Notes: generated by a model from the sequence alone, not told the origin. A stretch of DNA of 64,000 nucleotides from an uncultured Phocaeicola sp. (GCA_944319745.1 CALUET010000002.1:1-64000); one strand, 5' to 3'. Shown: positions 45,372 to 54,812, counted from the first letter of the stretch. Numbers and translations: made by a program.

Positions 45372-47021
45372 TCAAAAGGGGGCTTCTTTACATATTTTCA
45401 TTCTTTCCCCGGTAACGGGATGGGTGAATTCCAATTCGGCGGCATGCAAATGAAGACGTTCTGCCGGTATTCCATATAAAGGATCGCCGAGAATCGGAAT
45501 GCCCAATCCGTTTGAATGGGCAGAATGTACTCGTAACTGATGTGTACGTCCGGTTTGCGGGTAAAAAGAAATGCGGGTTTTCCCGTTCTTCCGTCCGGTT
45601 ACTTTATAGTGAGTGATGGCCGGTTTTCCATGCTTGTGGTCGACGATTTGCTGCGGTCGGTTTGATAAATCCGGACAGAGCGGGAGGTCTATCGTGCCCT
45701 CTTCTGCTTGAATCGTACCGCTTAAAACCGCTGTGTACCGTTTCTTTATCGTTCTTTTCTCAAATTGTTCCTGTAAGGCTTTGTGGATTTCCGGTGTCTT
45801 TGCCGCAAGCAACAGGCCCGATGTGTCCATATCCAGGCGGTGAACTATGATGGGGCCTGTAATGTCAGGATACATTTTACGCAGTCGGTCGTAAACCGAA
45901 TCCCCGCTATTTTTCCCGGGGACGGAGAGCATGCCGGCCGGTTTGTTTACGATTATCAGCCATTCGTCTTCGTAAACGATTTCAAGCGGGGTATTTGTGT
46001 GTCGGTTCTTTTCCAACGGATTGGGTGCAACATCCAGTCCTTCCAGCATGTGTTTCAGTATGGGTTTGCATTTTCCCGTGCACGAAGGGTAAAACCGGCC
46101 GTGATGTCTGATTTCATTCTTCGGGGACATACCCCACCAAAACTCGCCCATGGCTAAAGGTTTTAGCCCGTTGAGGTAGGCATATTGCAGCATCTTGGGC
46201 AGGGCACATTCGCCGGCTCCGGCCGGAGGCATGCCTTGCGGCGTGTCTTTGAACAGCTCGCACAGGTCTTTTGTTTCGCCTCGGGCGTTCAGCATCCGGA
46301 ATTGCTTGAACAGTTTTTCCTGCAGGGCAGCGGAACGCTGTTTGCGCTCATGTTTCAGTTCGTCTATTTGTTTTTCAAAACATTTCACTTTCTCTTGTTG
46401 TAGTGAAAGTGCGCTTTTCAGTTGTTTTTCCGTACGTTTGAATTCGGCTTTCTGGAATTGGCTCTCACGTATCATCGTTTCCTGTTCTGCTTCGGTGGGT
46501 TGTTTTTCCCTTAGTTTTGCACGGTTTTCCTTGGCTTTCCGCAGTTCTTCTTTTAAAAGTCCGATGTGTTCTTGGAAAAATGTTTCGGCATCTTGCAGAG
46601 CTTGTCGGGATGTTTTGTATGCTTCGCTTTCAAGCATTTCCGTGATGCGGCGGTTTATGTCGGAAATCATACGCTCTTCTTTCCTGAAAAAACCGTCGGG
46701 TTGCAGCAAATCATATACGGGCGGGACAAAGAAGGAATGCCTGTTGCTGCCGGCCAGATTGCCGGAGAATGCCGCCAGAAAACCGATGTCTCCGTTGGAA
46801 GCCGAGATAATCAGCACGCCAAACATTTTGCCTTTTTGCAGTTCATCGCTCCAGTCTGTGCGCGATTGCAGGTAAACCTGTGTTTCGTGTGCCGCTATTT
46901 TTACAAGAGGATGAGGCGTGTACAGAAAAGGATAGGTAAATTGCTCCGGTAACGGGATGTCGTTTATCGGAGATGAAAACAGGTGATAGGGCAGGCAATC
47001 GGCATCCATTGCGGGAAACAT
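45372..47021 (-). CDS. Long RluA-family pseudouridine synthase with coiled-coil N-terminus
   Basis: The 549-residue protein carries an RluA catalytic domain in about residues 335-549, with the active Asp in HRLDMDTSGLLL and the later GRTHQLRVHSAH and GDPLYG motifs. The first 330 residues are an extension: a folded part (1-120), a long charged coiled coil (about 150-260) and a conserved block including GAGECALPKMLQYAY and EIRHHGRFYPSC near 285-330. Pseudouridine synthases isomerise uridine in rRNA or tRNA; the target is not deducible. It starts right at the ispE stop, so the two are co-transcribed. Confidence 0.85.
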   Translation of the reverse strand: MFPAMDADCLPYHLFSSPINDIPLPEQFTYPFLYTPHPLVKIAAHETQVYLQSRTDWSDELQKGKMFGVLIISASNGDIGFLAAFSGNLAGSNRHSFFVPPVYDLLQPDGFFRKEERMISDINRRITEMLESEAYKTSRQALQDAETFFQEHIGLLKEELRKAKENRAKLREKQPTEAEQETMIRESQFQKAEFKRTEKQLKSALSLQQEKVKCFEKQIDELKHERKQRSAALQEKLFKQFRMLNARGETKDLCELFKDTPQGMPPAGAGECALPKMLQYAYLNGLKPLAMGEFWWGMSPKNEIRHHGRFYPSCTGKCKPILKHMLEGLDVAPNPLEKNRHTNTPLEIVYEDEWLIIVNKPAGMLSVPGKNSGDSVYDRLRKMYPDITGPIIVHRLDMDTSGLLLAAKTPEIHKALQEQFEKRTIKKRYTAVLSGTIQAEEGTIDLPLCPDLSNRPQQIVDHKHGKPAITHYKVTGRKNGKTRISFYPQTGRTHQLRVHSAHSNGLGIPILGDPLYGIPAERLHLHAAELEFTHPVTGERMKICKEAPF

Positions 47022-47846
47022 TTACTTGAGAGCCCGTTGACGGCAGAAACATCCGCCGAAAAGTTCGTCTACGTTTTCCAGTGTTTCCCTGAATATACCG
47101 TAAACGGTCGAGCCGGAGCCGCTCATGGATGCGTATATCGCCCCCAAATCGTATAGCTTGTCTTTTAAGGAGGCCAGCTCCGGATATTTGTGGAACACGG
47201 TGTTTTCAAAATCGTTTCTCATTGTTTTTGCCCAAGTCTCTACGGGTTGCCGTACGATTTCTTTCAGCGATGTTTCCGGACGCGCGGGGGTAATGCCGGA
47301 AAAGGCATCGCGTGTGGAAACGGCAATCTCGGGTTTTACCAAAATGATGGAGTACCCCTCCAGCGAAAGCGGAACGGGTTCGAATAAATTTCCTATGCCG
47401 GTGGCAAAAACAGGCCTGTTGCGAATGAAAAAGGCGCAGTCGGCACCTAATTCGGCTGCATATCTTTCCATTTCTTCTTCGTCCATTCCGAGAGAAAACT
47501 TCTCGTTCAGCAGTTTAATCATGAAGGCGCAGTCGGCCGAACCCCCGCCTAAACCGGCCTGCATGGGGATATGTTTGAACAAATGAATGTCGACAGGCGG
47601 CAAATCATACCTGTCTTTCAGTAAAAGATATGCCTTTACTACAAGGTTATCCTCGGGACTGCCGCTTACAGGCATCCCGCTTATGCGCAGTCGGTACGGA
47701 ATGCTTTTATCGGAAAGCACGTTGACCTCCAAGGCATCCTGCAGGTTTATCGGATAAAAAACCGTCTCTAAATTATGGTATCCGTCCGGACGTTTTTCTG
47801 TAATGTTCAGTCCGAGGTTTATTTTTGCATTCGGGAAATAAATCAT
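47022..47846 (-). CDS. ispE: 4-diphosphocytidyl-2-C-methyl-D-erythritol kinase
   Basis: A 274-residue GHMP kinase of the MEP isoprenoid pathway. It phosphorylates CDP-methylerythritol with ATP. The start [20 protein letters not shown] holds the catalytic Lys and His, the ATP loop is [14 protein letters not shown] (residues 92-105), and [10 protein letters not shown] closes the fold. Its stop codon abuts the start of the RluA-like gene. A TATATTTG box lies 24 bases before the ATG. Confidence 0.95.
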   Translation of the reverse strand: MIYFPNAKINLGLNITEKRPDGYHNLETVFYPINLQDALEVNVLSDKSIPYRLRISGMPVSGSPEDNLVVKAYLLLKDRYDLPPVDIHLFKHIPMQAGLGGGSADCAFMIKLLNEKFSLGMDEEEMERYAAELGADCAFFIRNRPVFATGIGNLFEPVPLSLEGYSIILVKPEIAVSTRDAFSGITPARPETSLKEIVRQPVETWAKTMRNDFENTVFHKYPELASLKDKLYDLGAIYASMSGSGSTVYGIFRETLENVDELFGGCFCRQRALK

Positions 47847-47869
47847 CTGATCCTATTCTTTTGTATGGC

Positions 47870-47877
47870 CAAATATA
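47870..47877 (-). promoter_or_regulatory. ispE -7 box
   Basis: TATATTTG on the minus strand fits TAnnTTTG, 24 bases before the ispE ATG. Confidence 0.45.
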
Positions 47878-47982
47878 CGCGAAAGTTTTGAAATTCGTTT
47901 TCTTTTGGTTAAAGAATGTCTTTTTTTCTGTAACGAACGGTATTTGTTATATCTTTATGAAAGGAAATTTATTGATAAAGTT

Positions 47983-48456
47983 ATGGATGTTTTTCTGATA
48001 ATAATAGGGGCATTGTGTCTGCTTATTGGTTTGGCAGGCTGCATACTCCCTGCGCTTCCCGGTCCTCCGGTTTCGTATTTTGGTCTGTTGTTGCTGCACT
48101 TTACGGAAAAAGTTCAGTTTTCTGCAAGCGAATTGTGGATTTGGTTTGCCGTGGTGGCGGTTATTCAGGTGGCAGACTACGTGGTCCCTATGTTGGGAAG
48201 CAAGTATAGCGGAGGCTCAAGATGGGGAACAAGGGGCGCGCTCGTCGGCTCTGTGATAGGATTGTTCTTCATTCCTTGGGGACTCATTCTGGGGCCTTTT
48301 ATCGGGGCACTTGTGGGAGAGTTGCTTGGTGACCGCAGCTTTGGCGAAGCTTTCAAGTCGGGTATCGGCGCACTCCTCGGATTCATTTTTGGAACCGTGC
48401 TTAAAGTTGCCGCCTGTGTATATTTTATTGTTGTGTTTGTAACGGCGCTTTTTTAA
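47983..48456 (+). CDS. DUF456 membrane protein
   Basis: A 157-residue, highly hydrophobic protein with four to five membrane helices. The N-terminal LIIIGALCLLIGLAGCILPALPGPP and the GTRGALVGSVIGLFF and GALVGELLGDRSFGEAFKSG segments match the DUF456 pattern. The DUF456 family has no assigned function. The ATG at 47983 is chosen over longer in-frame versions because it starts the first helix. A TATCTTTA sequence (47950-47957) near the start of the intergenic spacer may be a weak promoter. Confidence 0.8.
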   Translation: MDVFLIIIGALCLLIGLAGCILPALPGPPVSYFGLLLLHFTEKVQFSASELWIWFAVVAVIQVADYVVPMLGSKYSGGSRWGTRGALVGSVIGLFFIPWGLILGPFIGALVGELLGDRSFGEAFKSGIGALLGFIFGTVLKVAACVYFIVVFVTALF

Positions 48457-48463
48457 AAAACTG

Positions 48464-48471
48464 TATCTTTG
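48464..48471 (+). promoter_or_regulatory. dnaB -7 box
   Basis: TATCTTTG fits TAnnTTTG, just after the DUF456 stop codon and 22 bases before the dnaB ATG. A TTTG occurs 24 bases upstream. Confidence 0.5.
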
Positions 48472-48492
48472 TTTCGCAATAAAAGTGAAGAC

Positions 48493-50055
48493 ATGGCAGA
48501 GATAAGAAGAACTACACGCGTTTCAAAGGCGGTAAAAAGTAAGCAGACAGACGAGTATGGACACTTACAGCCACAAGCTCCCGAGCTTGAAGAGGCCGTA
48601 TTGGGTGCACTGATGATTGAGAAAGATGCATATTCTTTGGTGAGTGAAATACTTCGCCCCGAATCGTTTTATGAACACAGGCATCAGCTGATTTATGCAG
48701 CCATAACCGATTTGGCCATACAGCAGAAGCCGATAGATATTTTGACGGTGACCGAACAGTTGCGTGTGCGCGGCGATTTGGAAGAAGCAGGAGGCCCTTT
48801 TTATATCACACAGCTCAGCGGGAAAGTGGCATCTTCTGCCCATATAGAGTATCATGCACGCATTATTGCACAGAAGTTTCTGGCAAGAGAGTTGATAACT
48901 TTTACCAGCAATATACAGACAAAAGCGTTTGACGAAACGCAGGATGTGGACGACCTGATGCAGGAAGCCGAGGGGCGTTTGTTCGAAATATCCCAGCAAA
49001 ATCTGAAAAAAGACTATACACAGATTAATCCGGTTATTCAAGAAGCGTATGAAATGCTTCGGAAGGCTGCGGCACGCGCCGACGGATTAAGCGGACTGGA
49101 AAGCGGCTTTCATCAGTTGGACAAGATGACTTCCGGCTGGCAAAATTCCGACTTGATTATCATTGCTGCCCGTCCGGCCATGGGAAAAACGGCGTTTGTC
49201 CTTTCAATGGCGAAAAACATGGCTGTAAACAATAGAGTGCCTGTTGCATTGTTTTCCCTTGAAATGAGCAATGTGCAGCTGGTTAACCGTTTAATCGTCA
49301 ATGTGTGTGAGATACCGGGTGAGAAAATTAAGAGCGGTCAATTGGCGCCTTACGAGTGGGGGCAGCTCGATTATAAGATTAAAGAACTGTATGATGCACC
49401 GCTTTATGTGGACGATACTCCTTCATTGTCGGTGTTTGAGTTGCGCACGAAAGCCCGTCGTTTGGTCCGAGAACATGGAGTGAAAATCATAATCATCGAC
49501 TACCTTCAGCTGATGAATGCCAGCGGAATGTCATACGGAAACCGACAGGAGGAAGTAAGTACGATTTCGCGTTCACTGAAAGGCCTGGCCAAAGAGTTGA
49601 ATATACCGATAGTGGCTTTGAGTCAGCTGAACAGAGGTGTGGAGAATCGTGAGGGAATTGACGGGAAACGCCCGCAGCTGAGCGACTTGCGCGAGTCGGG
49701 TGCCATTGAACAGGATGCCGATATGGTTTGTTTTATTCATCGTCCCGAGTATTACAAGATTTACGCGGACGAGAGAGGAAACGACCTTCATGGCATGGCA
49801 GAAATTATAATAGCCAAGCATCGTAATGGGGCGGTGGGAGATGTCTTACTGCGTTTCCGTGCGGAATACGCTCGTTTCCAGAACCCGGATGACGATATGA
49901 TTATACCAGCTCCGGGCGAAGAATCGTCGGCTCCGGTGTTTCGTTCCAGGATGAACAACGGTTCCGGTCATGATATGCCTGCTCCTCCTCCGGTGGAAAC
50001 AATGCCTCCTGCAGATAATCCGTTTGGAGGACCGATACCGGACATCCCGTTCTGA
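48493..50055 (+). CDS. dnaB: Replicative DNA helicase
   Basis: A 520-residue hexameric helicase that unwinds DNA at the fork. The N-terminal primase-interacting domain runs from about residue 25 to 180 (PELEEAVLGALM), then the RecA-like domain with Walker A ARPAMGKTAF and Walker B IIIIDYLQLM. The KHRNGAVGDVLLRF segment is the arginine-finger region. A disordered Pro-rich tail (about 470-520) is present. The promoter and ATG at 48493 agree on the start. No recombinational insertion or intein is seen. Confidence 0.97.
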   Translation: MAEIRRTTRVSKAVKSKQTDEYGHLQPQAPELEEAVLGALMIEKDAYSLVSEILRPESFYEHRHQLIYAAITDLAIQQKPIDILTVTEQLRVRGDLEEAGGPFYITQLSGKVASSAHIEYHARIIAQKFLARELITFTSNIQTKAFDETQDVDDLMQEAEGRLFEISQQNLKKDYTQINPVIQEAYEMLRKAAARADGLSGLESGFHQLDKMTSGWQNSDLIIIAARPAMGKTAFVLSMAKNMAVNNRVPVALFSLEMSNVQLVNRLIVNVCEIPGEKIKSGQLAPYEWGQLDYKIKELYDAPLYVDDTPSLSVFELRTKARRLVREHGVKIIIIDYLQLMNASGMSYGNRQEEVSTISRSLKGLAKELNIPIVALSQLNRGVENREGIDGKRPQLSDLRESGAIEQDADMVCFIHRPEYYKIYADERGNDLHGMAEIIIAKHRNGAVGDVLLRFRAEYARFQNPDDDMIIPAPGEESSAPVFRSRMNNGSGHDMPAPPPVETMPPADNPFGGPIPDIPF

Positions 50056-50270
50056 CAGTCGGCCTTATCTGTCGGGCGAAGTAAAAGAACAGAACGTTTT
50101 GTGAAGCAGATTGCACGGTTCTGTTGAAAAGGTGGTGATGTTTTTGTCGGAACATCCCGAAACGTCTGTTTTGTCATGTAAGGAAAGTCGGATACGTATC
50201 GAGGCTCGTATGGAGGTTTGAGGCATGAAAAATCATGAGCGTTTCTCTGTCTATTCCCAAATATTTGTAT

Positions 50271-50278
50271 TAAATTTG
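50271..50278 (+). promoter_or_regulatory. pheT -7 box
   Basis: TAAATTTG fits TAnnTTTG, 37 bases before the chosen pheT ATG; this decides against an earlier in-frame start at 50225. Nothing else is evident in 50056-50270. Confidence 0.5.
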
Positions 50279-50314
50279 CGCATCAATTTCCATGAATATA
50301 AAAAAATAACAAAT

Positions 50315-52777
50315 ATGAATATATCTTATAATTGGCTGAAAGAGTATGTCGATTTCGATATGACTCCTGATGAAGTGGCAGCCGCACTTACTTCCATCGG
50401 CTTGGAAACAGGTAGTGTGGAAGAAGTTCAATCGATAAAAGGCGGATTGGAAGGTTTGGTTATAGGCGAAGTTCTTACATGCGAACCTCATCCTAATTCC
50501 GATCACATGCATATCACTACGGTAAATCTCGGCGCGGGCGAACCGGTACAAATCGTTTGTGGAGCGTCAAATGTGGCGAAAGGCCAGAAAGTCGTGGTGG
50601 CAACTATCGGAACGAAACTCTATGATGGCGAAGAATGTATCACGATTAAGAAGTCGAAACTGCGGGGAGTGGATTCAAACGGCATGATCTGTGCAGAAGA
50701 TGAAATAGGAATCGGGACAAGTCATGAGGGCATTATCGTGCTTCCGTCGGATGTTGTTCCGGGAACGCTCGCCAAAGATTATTATAATATCAAGAGCGAT
50801 TACGTATTGGAAGTCGACATTACGCCGAACCGTGCGGATGCTTGTTCCCATTACGGCGTGGCGCGCGATTTATACGCCTGGTTATTGCAGAACGGACACC
50901 GCGCCGTATTGAAGCGTCCGTCGGTAGAATCTTTCAAAAGCGACAGTTCCGAAGCGGGAATCGACGTGGTGGTAGAGAATACGGAAGCCTGTCCGCGTTA
51001 TGCCGGATTGGAAATAAAAAATGTAACCGTGAAGGAAAGTCCGGAATGGTTACAGAATAAATTGCGGGTAATTGGCGTTCGTCCGATAAATAACATCGTG
51101 GACATTACGAATTATATATTGCATGCTTACGGCCAACCAATGCACTGTTTCGATGCAGACAAGGTGAAAGGCGGGAAAATTGTTGTAAAGACATGTCCGG
51201 AAGGAACGAAATTCGTGACGCTGGATGGCGTGGAACGTACTTTGTCGGAACGCGATCTGATGATTTGCGATGCCGAGAAACCGATGTGCATCGGAGGAGT
51301 TTTCGGAGGATTGGATTCGGGAACAACCGAGGAAACAAAGAATGTTTTTCTGGAAAGTGCGTATTTTCATCCCACATGGATACGCAAGACCGCACGTCGT
51401 CACGGCCTTAGTACGGATGCTTCTTTCCGTTATGAGCGGGGAATTGATCCGAACGGTATAATTTATGCCTTGAAAGAAGCGGCAATATTGGTCAAGGAAC
51501 TTGCCGGAGGACAGATAGTTTCCGATATAAAGGACTGCTATCCTTCGCCCATAGAATACTTTCCTGTGGAACTGTCTTATGCGTATGTAAACGGATTGAT
51601 AGGGAAAGAAATTCCGAAAGAAACGGTGAAAAGCATTGTAACAAGCCTGGAAATGAAAATAGTGAACGAGACACCCGACGGCCTTTCTTTGCTTGTTCCT
51701 CCTTACAGAGTGGATGTTCGCCGTCCGTGCGACGTGGTGGAAGACATACTTCGTATCTATGGTTATAACAATGTGGAGATACCTTCTTCTCTGAAGTCGA
51801 GCCTGACTGTAAAGAGCGATGAGGATCAGTCTGTGAAATTGCAGAATCTGGTATCGGAACAGTTGGTGGGATGCGGGTTTAATGAAATCCTGAATAATTC
51901 ACTGACGTCTGCAGCTTATTATGAAGGGCTGGAGACATATAAACCGGAGAATCTCGTCCGTCTGATGAATCCGTTGAGTAATGATTTGTGTGTGATGCGC
52001 GCAACATTACTGTTTGGCGGGCTGGAAAGCATCCGTCATAATGCAAATCGGAAGAAAGCCGACCTGAAGTTTTTCGAGTTCGGTCACTGTTATCATTTTA
52101 ATGAAGAGAAGCGTAATGCGGAAAAAATCCTGTCTGCTTATTCAGAAGAAATGCATCTGGGACTCTGGATTACGGGAAAACGCGTATGCAATTCGTGGGC
52201 GCATCCGGATGAAGATACCTCTGTTTATGAATTAAAAGCGTATGTGATAAACATATTCCGGCGCTTGGGGTTGAATTTTGGGGGAGTCGTTTTCGGTACG
52301 CTGACGAATGATATTTACTCGGCTGCCGTATCGGTTCATACGCGCGGCGGAAAGCTTTTGGCTACATTGGGCGTAATAACGAAGAAAATCCGTAAGGCTT
52401 TTGATATAGAAAATGATGTTTACTTTGCCGATTTGAACTGGAAAGAGTTGATGAAGGCTGTAAGAAAGAATACGGTCTGCTACAAGGAAATCTCAAAATA
52501 TCCGGCAGTGAAACGTGACTTGGCCTTGTTGATTGATAAACAAGTTTCCTTCGGAGAAATAGAAAGAATAGCGTATGAAACAGACAAGAAGCTGTTGAAG
52601 GCTGTAGAACTTTTCGATGTTTATGAAGGAAAGAACCTGGAGGCCGGGAAAAAGAGCTACGCGGTAAGTTTCCTGTTACAGGATGAAAATGCGACATTAA
52701 ACGATAAACAGATCGATAAGATCATGCAGAAACTGATAACTAATCTGCAGGATAAACTGGGTGCAAAACTGAGATAA
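50315..52777 (+). CDS. pheT: Phenylalanyl-tRNA synthetase beta subunit
   Basis: An 820-residue PheRS beta chain that binds tRNA-Phe and edits mischarged Tyr in the alpha2-beta2 enzyme. The EMAP-like domain (residues 42-155) has LTCEPHPNSDHM, the B5 domain is around 400-480 and the C-terminal FDX-ACB domain (about 725-820) includes YPAVKRDLALLID. The start MNISYNWLKEYVDFD is standard. pheS is not adjacent, as is common in Bacteroidales. yebC follows after 42 bases. Confidence 0.96.
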   Translation: MNISYNWLKEYVDFDMTPDEVAAALTSIGLETGSVEEVQSIKGGLEGLVIGEVLTCEPHPNSDHMHITTVNLGAGEPVQIVCGASNVAKGQKVVVATIGTKLYDGEECITIKKSKLRGVDSNGMICAEDEIGIGTSHEGIIVLPSDVVPGTLAKDYYNIKSDYVLEVDITPNRADACSHYGVARDLYAWLLQNGHRAVLKRPSVESFKSDSSEAGIDVVVENTEACPRYAGLEIKNVTVKESPEWLQNKLRVIGVRPINNIVDITNYILHAYGQPMHCFDADKVKGGKIVVKTCPEGTKFVTLDGVERTLSERDLMICDAEKPMCIGGVFGGLDSGTTEETKNVFLESAYFHPTWIRKTARRHGLSTDASFRYERGIDPNGIIYALKEAAILVKELAGGQIVSDIKDCYPSPIEYFPVELSYAYVNGLIGKEIPKETVKSIVTSLEMKIVNETPDGLSLLVPPYRVDVRRPCDVVEDILRIYGYNNVEIPSSLKSSLTVKSDEDQSVKLQNLVSEQLVGCGFNEILNNSLTSAAYYEGLETYKPENLVRLMNPLSNDLCVMRATLLFGGLESIRHNANRKKADLKFFEFGHCYHFNEEKRNAEKILSAYSEEMHLGLWITGKRVCNSWAHPDEDTSVYELKAYVINIFRRLGLNFGGVVFGTLTNDIYSAAVSVHTRGGKLLATLGVITKKIRKAFDIENDVYFADLNWKELMKAVRKNTVCYKEISKYPAVKRDLALLIDKQVSFGEIERIAYETDKKLLKAVELFDVYEGKNLEAGKKSYAVSFLLQDENATLNDKQIDKIMQKLITNLQDKLGAKLR

Positions 52778-52819
52778 TGCAAAGAGAAAACCAAAAATAA
52801 CATTAAAAATACTAATCCA

Positions 52820-53545
52820 ATGGGAAGAGCGTTTGAATATAGAAAAGCAACGAAACTGAAAAGATGGGGACACATGGCAAAAACTTTTACTCGTTTGGGT
52901 AAACAAATTGCGATTGCTGTCAAGGCGGGTGGACCGGAACCTGAGAATAATCCGGCTCTTCGTTCGGTAATTGTTACGTGTAAGCGCGAGAATATGCCGA
53001 AAGATAATATCGACCGTGCCATAAAAAACGCGCTGGGTAAAGATCAAAGCGACTACAAAGGTATGACATACGAAGGTTATGGACCGCACGGAGTAGCCGT
53101 ATTTGTGGATACATTGACCGACAACCCTACGCGGACTGTTGCCGATGTTCGTTCGGTTTTTAATAAGTTCGGTGGTAATTTGGGCACGATGGGATCGTTG
53201 GCTTTTCTGTTTGATCATAAATGTGTATTTACATTTAAGAAGAAAGAGGGGACGGACATGGAAGAACTTATTCTCGATCTTATCGACTATAATGTGGATG
53301 ATGAGTACGATGAAGATCCGGAAGAAGGAACAATAACCATCTATGGAGATCCGAAAAGTTATGCAATGATTCAGAAGCATCTGGAGGAATGTGGATTTGA
53401 AGATGTCGGCGGAGAATTTACTTATGTGCCGAATGATTTGAAAGATGTCACGCCGGAGCAACGCGAAACCATCGATAAAATGGTGGAACGCCTGGAAGAA
53501 TTTGATGATGTGCAGACCGTTTATACCAACATGAAGCCGGAATGA
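52820..53545 (+). CDS. YebC/TACO1-family protein
   Basis: A 241-residue protein of the YebC/PmpR/TACO1 family. The start GRAFEYRKATKLKRWGHMAK and the ENMPKDNIDRAIKNA block are conserved. These proteins have been described as DNA-binding regulators and, more recently, as factors that help translate proline-rich stretches; which applies here is open. Acidic C-terminal domain and length are typical. It is followed by a terminator. Confidence 0.93.
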   Translation: MGRAFEYRKATKLKRWGHMAKTFTRLGKQIAIAVKAGGPEPENNPALRSVIVTCKRENMPKDNIDRAIKNALGKDQSDYKGMTYEGYGPHGVAVFVDTLTDNPTRTVADVRSVFNKFGGNLGTMGSLAFLFDHKCVFTFKKKEGTDMEELILDLIDYNVDDEYDEDPEEGTITIYGDPKSYAMIQKHLEECGFEDVGGEFTYVPNDLKDVTPEQRETIDKMVERLEEFDDVQTVYTNMKPE

Positions 53546-53577
53546 GACGTAAACGGTGCTGAAAAAATATAAAACTG

Positions 53578-53608
53578 AAAGGAGCCACGGGTAAAAGGCT
53601 CCTTTTTT
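53578..53608 (+). terminator. Terminator after the yebC homologue
   Basis: AAAGGAGCC (53578-53586) and GGCTCCTTT (53597-53605) form a nine-base stem with a T-run. Confidence 0.85.
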
Positions 53609-53649
53609 GTTCGCATGAAGTACGAAGTGAAAATAAAAAACGATAGCTT

Positions 53650-54423
53650 ATGTTGGGAGCAATAACGGGCGATATAGTCGGTTCGCGCTTTGAGTCTAAA
53701 AATACATTCGATTACGATTTTGAACTCTTTACGCGGAAAAGTACTTTTACCGACGATACAATCTGCACAATAGCCGTAGCGGATGCTGTTTTAAGAGGAA
53801 GAAAATATCGGGATGCCATGTTGGAATGGTGTAGGAAATATCCGCATCGGAAAGGTGCTTACGGAGCTTCTTTTTCGCGTTGGATAGCCTCGGACAATCC
53901 GAAGCCTTACGGCAGTTTCGGAAACGGTTCGGCGATGAGAGTCTCTCCCGTGGCCTATGCTTTCAAAAAGTTGGAAGAAGTCAGGCGGGAGGCCGAGCTT
54001 ACGGCCGTTATCTCGCACAATCATCCGGAAGGAATAAAAGGGGCGGTATCGGTGGCCCATGCCATTTTTCTGTTGCGTGAAGGGGTATCTGACGAGGAGC
54101 TGACGGCGGCCATGAAGGAATATTATCCTTTCTTTCTGACGAAGAAATTCGTTCGCGGCCGTTTTGATGTGACTTGTCAGTATACCGTACCGCTATGTTT
54201 GCAATTGTTTCTTGCGAGCCGTTCGTTTGAGGATGCCATAAGAAAAGCAATATCGTGGGGCGGAGACAGCGATACGATAGGCGCGATTGTCGGTTCAATG
54301 GCAGAGGCCCGTTACAGCGTTCCGAAAGCCATGGCGAAAAAAACGCTTGCATTGTTACCGGAAGAAATGCGCAAAGTGGTTGATGAGTTTCGTGGTAAGT
54401 TCTGCCGCATTGAGAATGATTGA
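53650..54423 (+). CDS. ADP-ribosylglycohydrolase-family protein
   Basis: A 257-residue DraG/ARH-fold hydrolase. The metal-binding motifs FTDDT (residues 35-39), GNGSAMRVSP (95-104) and WGGDSDTIGAIVG (near 207-219) bind the two Mg ions that catalyse removal of ADP-ribose from proteins or other targets. The start GAITGDIVGSRFE is standard. No ADP-ribosyltransferase gene is nearby, so its target cannot be inferred. Confidence 0.9.
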   Translation: MLGAITGDIVGSRFESKNTFDYDFELFTRKSTFTDDTICTIAVADAVLRGRKYRDAMLEWCRKYPHRKGAYGASFSRWIASDNPKPYGSFGNGSAMRVSPVAYAFKKLEEVRREAELTAVISHNHPEGIKGAVSVAHAIFLLREGVSDEELTAAMKEYYPFFLTKKFVRGRFDVTCQYTVPLCLQLFLASRSFEDAIRKAISWGGDSDTIGAIVGSMAEARYSVPKAMAKKTLALLPEEMRKVVDEFRGKFCRIEND

Positions 54424-54652
54424 CCGGGATTGTGCGGAGAGTGAACGGTAAGAATGCCGGATTTTGAGAAAAACGCCGTGGCGGTTTCCCAAAAAGGTAA
54501 CCGACTTTTCCTCCGATTCTGTGCATCGATTTTTGATATGCTTGCGGGTGACGGATTGTTTTCGGGGTTTCCGGGAGGGAAAACCGTCCTGAAATATTTT
54601 TTGATGCCGGACGGCTTTGGGTAAAACCTTCCCGATTAGGAAACCGGTATAA
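54424..54652. other. Intergenic region 3' of the ADP-ribosylglycohydrolase gene
   Basis: No convincing gene is present. One inverted repeat, CCGTCC with GGACGG (54585-54614), may be a weak terminator. A minus-strand ORF across it begins inside the small RNA terminator and has no family features, so it is not annotated. Confidence 0.5.
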
Positions 54653-54775
54653 CGTAAAATAGCTTCCTGCATTCGCTAATGCAGGAAGCTAATCATAACA
54701 CAAAAACTAAACTAGACTTAACTAAAACTATGAAGAAGTTTCACAACTTCTGTTACTTTTGATTAAGATTTTTAT
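54653..54775 (-). ncRNA. Predicted stand-alone small RNA
   Basis: A minus-strand transcript of about 120 bases is predicted from a strong promoter (54781-54812) to a terminator. Its 5' part has a seven-base hairpin AGAAGTT-GTGA-AACTTCT (54734-54751) with a GNRA loop. A U-rich single-stranded linker with repeated TAGTTT words follows. The 3' end is a 13-base perfect hairpin with a four-base loop (54661-54690) followed by ATTTT. No ORF longer than a few codons is present and no gene on this strand follows for several kilobases, so it is not a leader. It resembles no RNA I can identify; it does not look like 6S, SRP or RNase P RNA. Confidence 0.68.
54661..54690. terminator. Terminator of the small RNA
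   Basis: AGCTTCCTGCATT (54661-54673) and AATGCAGGAAGCT (54678-54690) form a perfect 13-base stem with a four-base loop. The minus strand continues with ATTTT, better than the plus strand's AATCAT, so termination on the minus strand is favoured. Confidence 0.75.
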
Positions 54776-54780
54776 GTTCA

Positions 54781-54812
54781 CAAATGTAGGAAAAACTAAT
54801 TATAAATACAAA
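54781..54812 (-). promoter_or_regulatory. Promoter of the small RNA
   Basis: On the minus strand TTTG (54809-54812, within a T-run) is followed after 20 bases by TACATTTG (54781-54788). This is one of the best matches in the window to the Bacteroidetes consensus. Confidence 0.7.

Noticed and set aside
54355-54672. Minus-strand ORF of 105 codons in the gap beside the small RNA
   Set aside because: Its start lies within the terminator arm of the predicted RNA and its end overlaps the ADP-ribosylglycohydrolase gene. The product is rich in Lys/Arg/Ser with no domain pattern.
54653-54775. 6S, SRP or tmRNA identity for the small RNA
   Set aside because: It lacks the long bulged rod of 6S RNA, the conserved SRP tetraloop helix and any tRNA-like ends.
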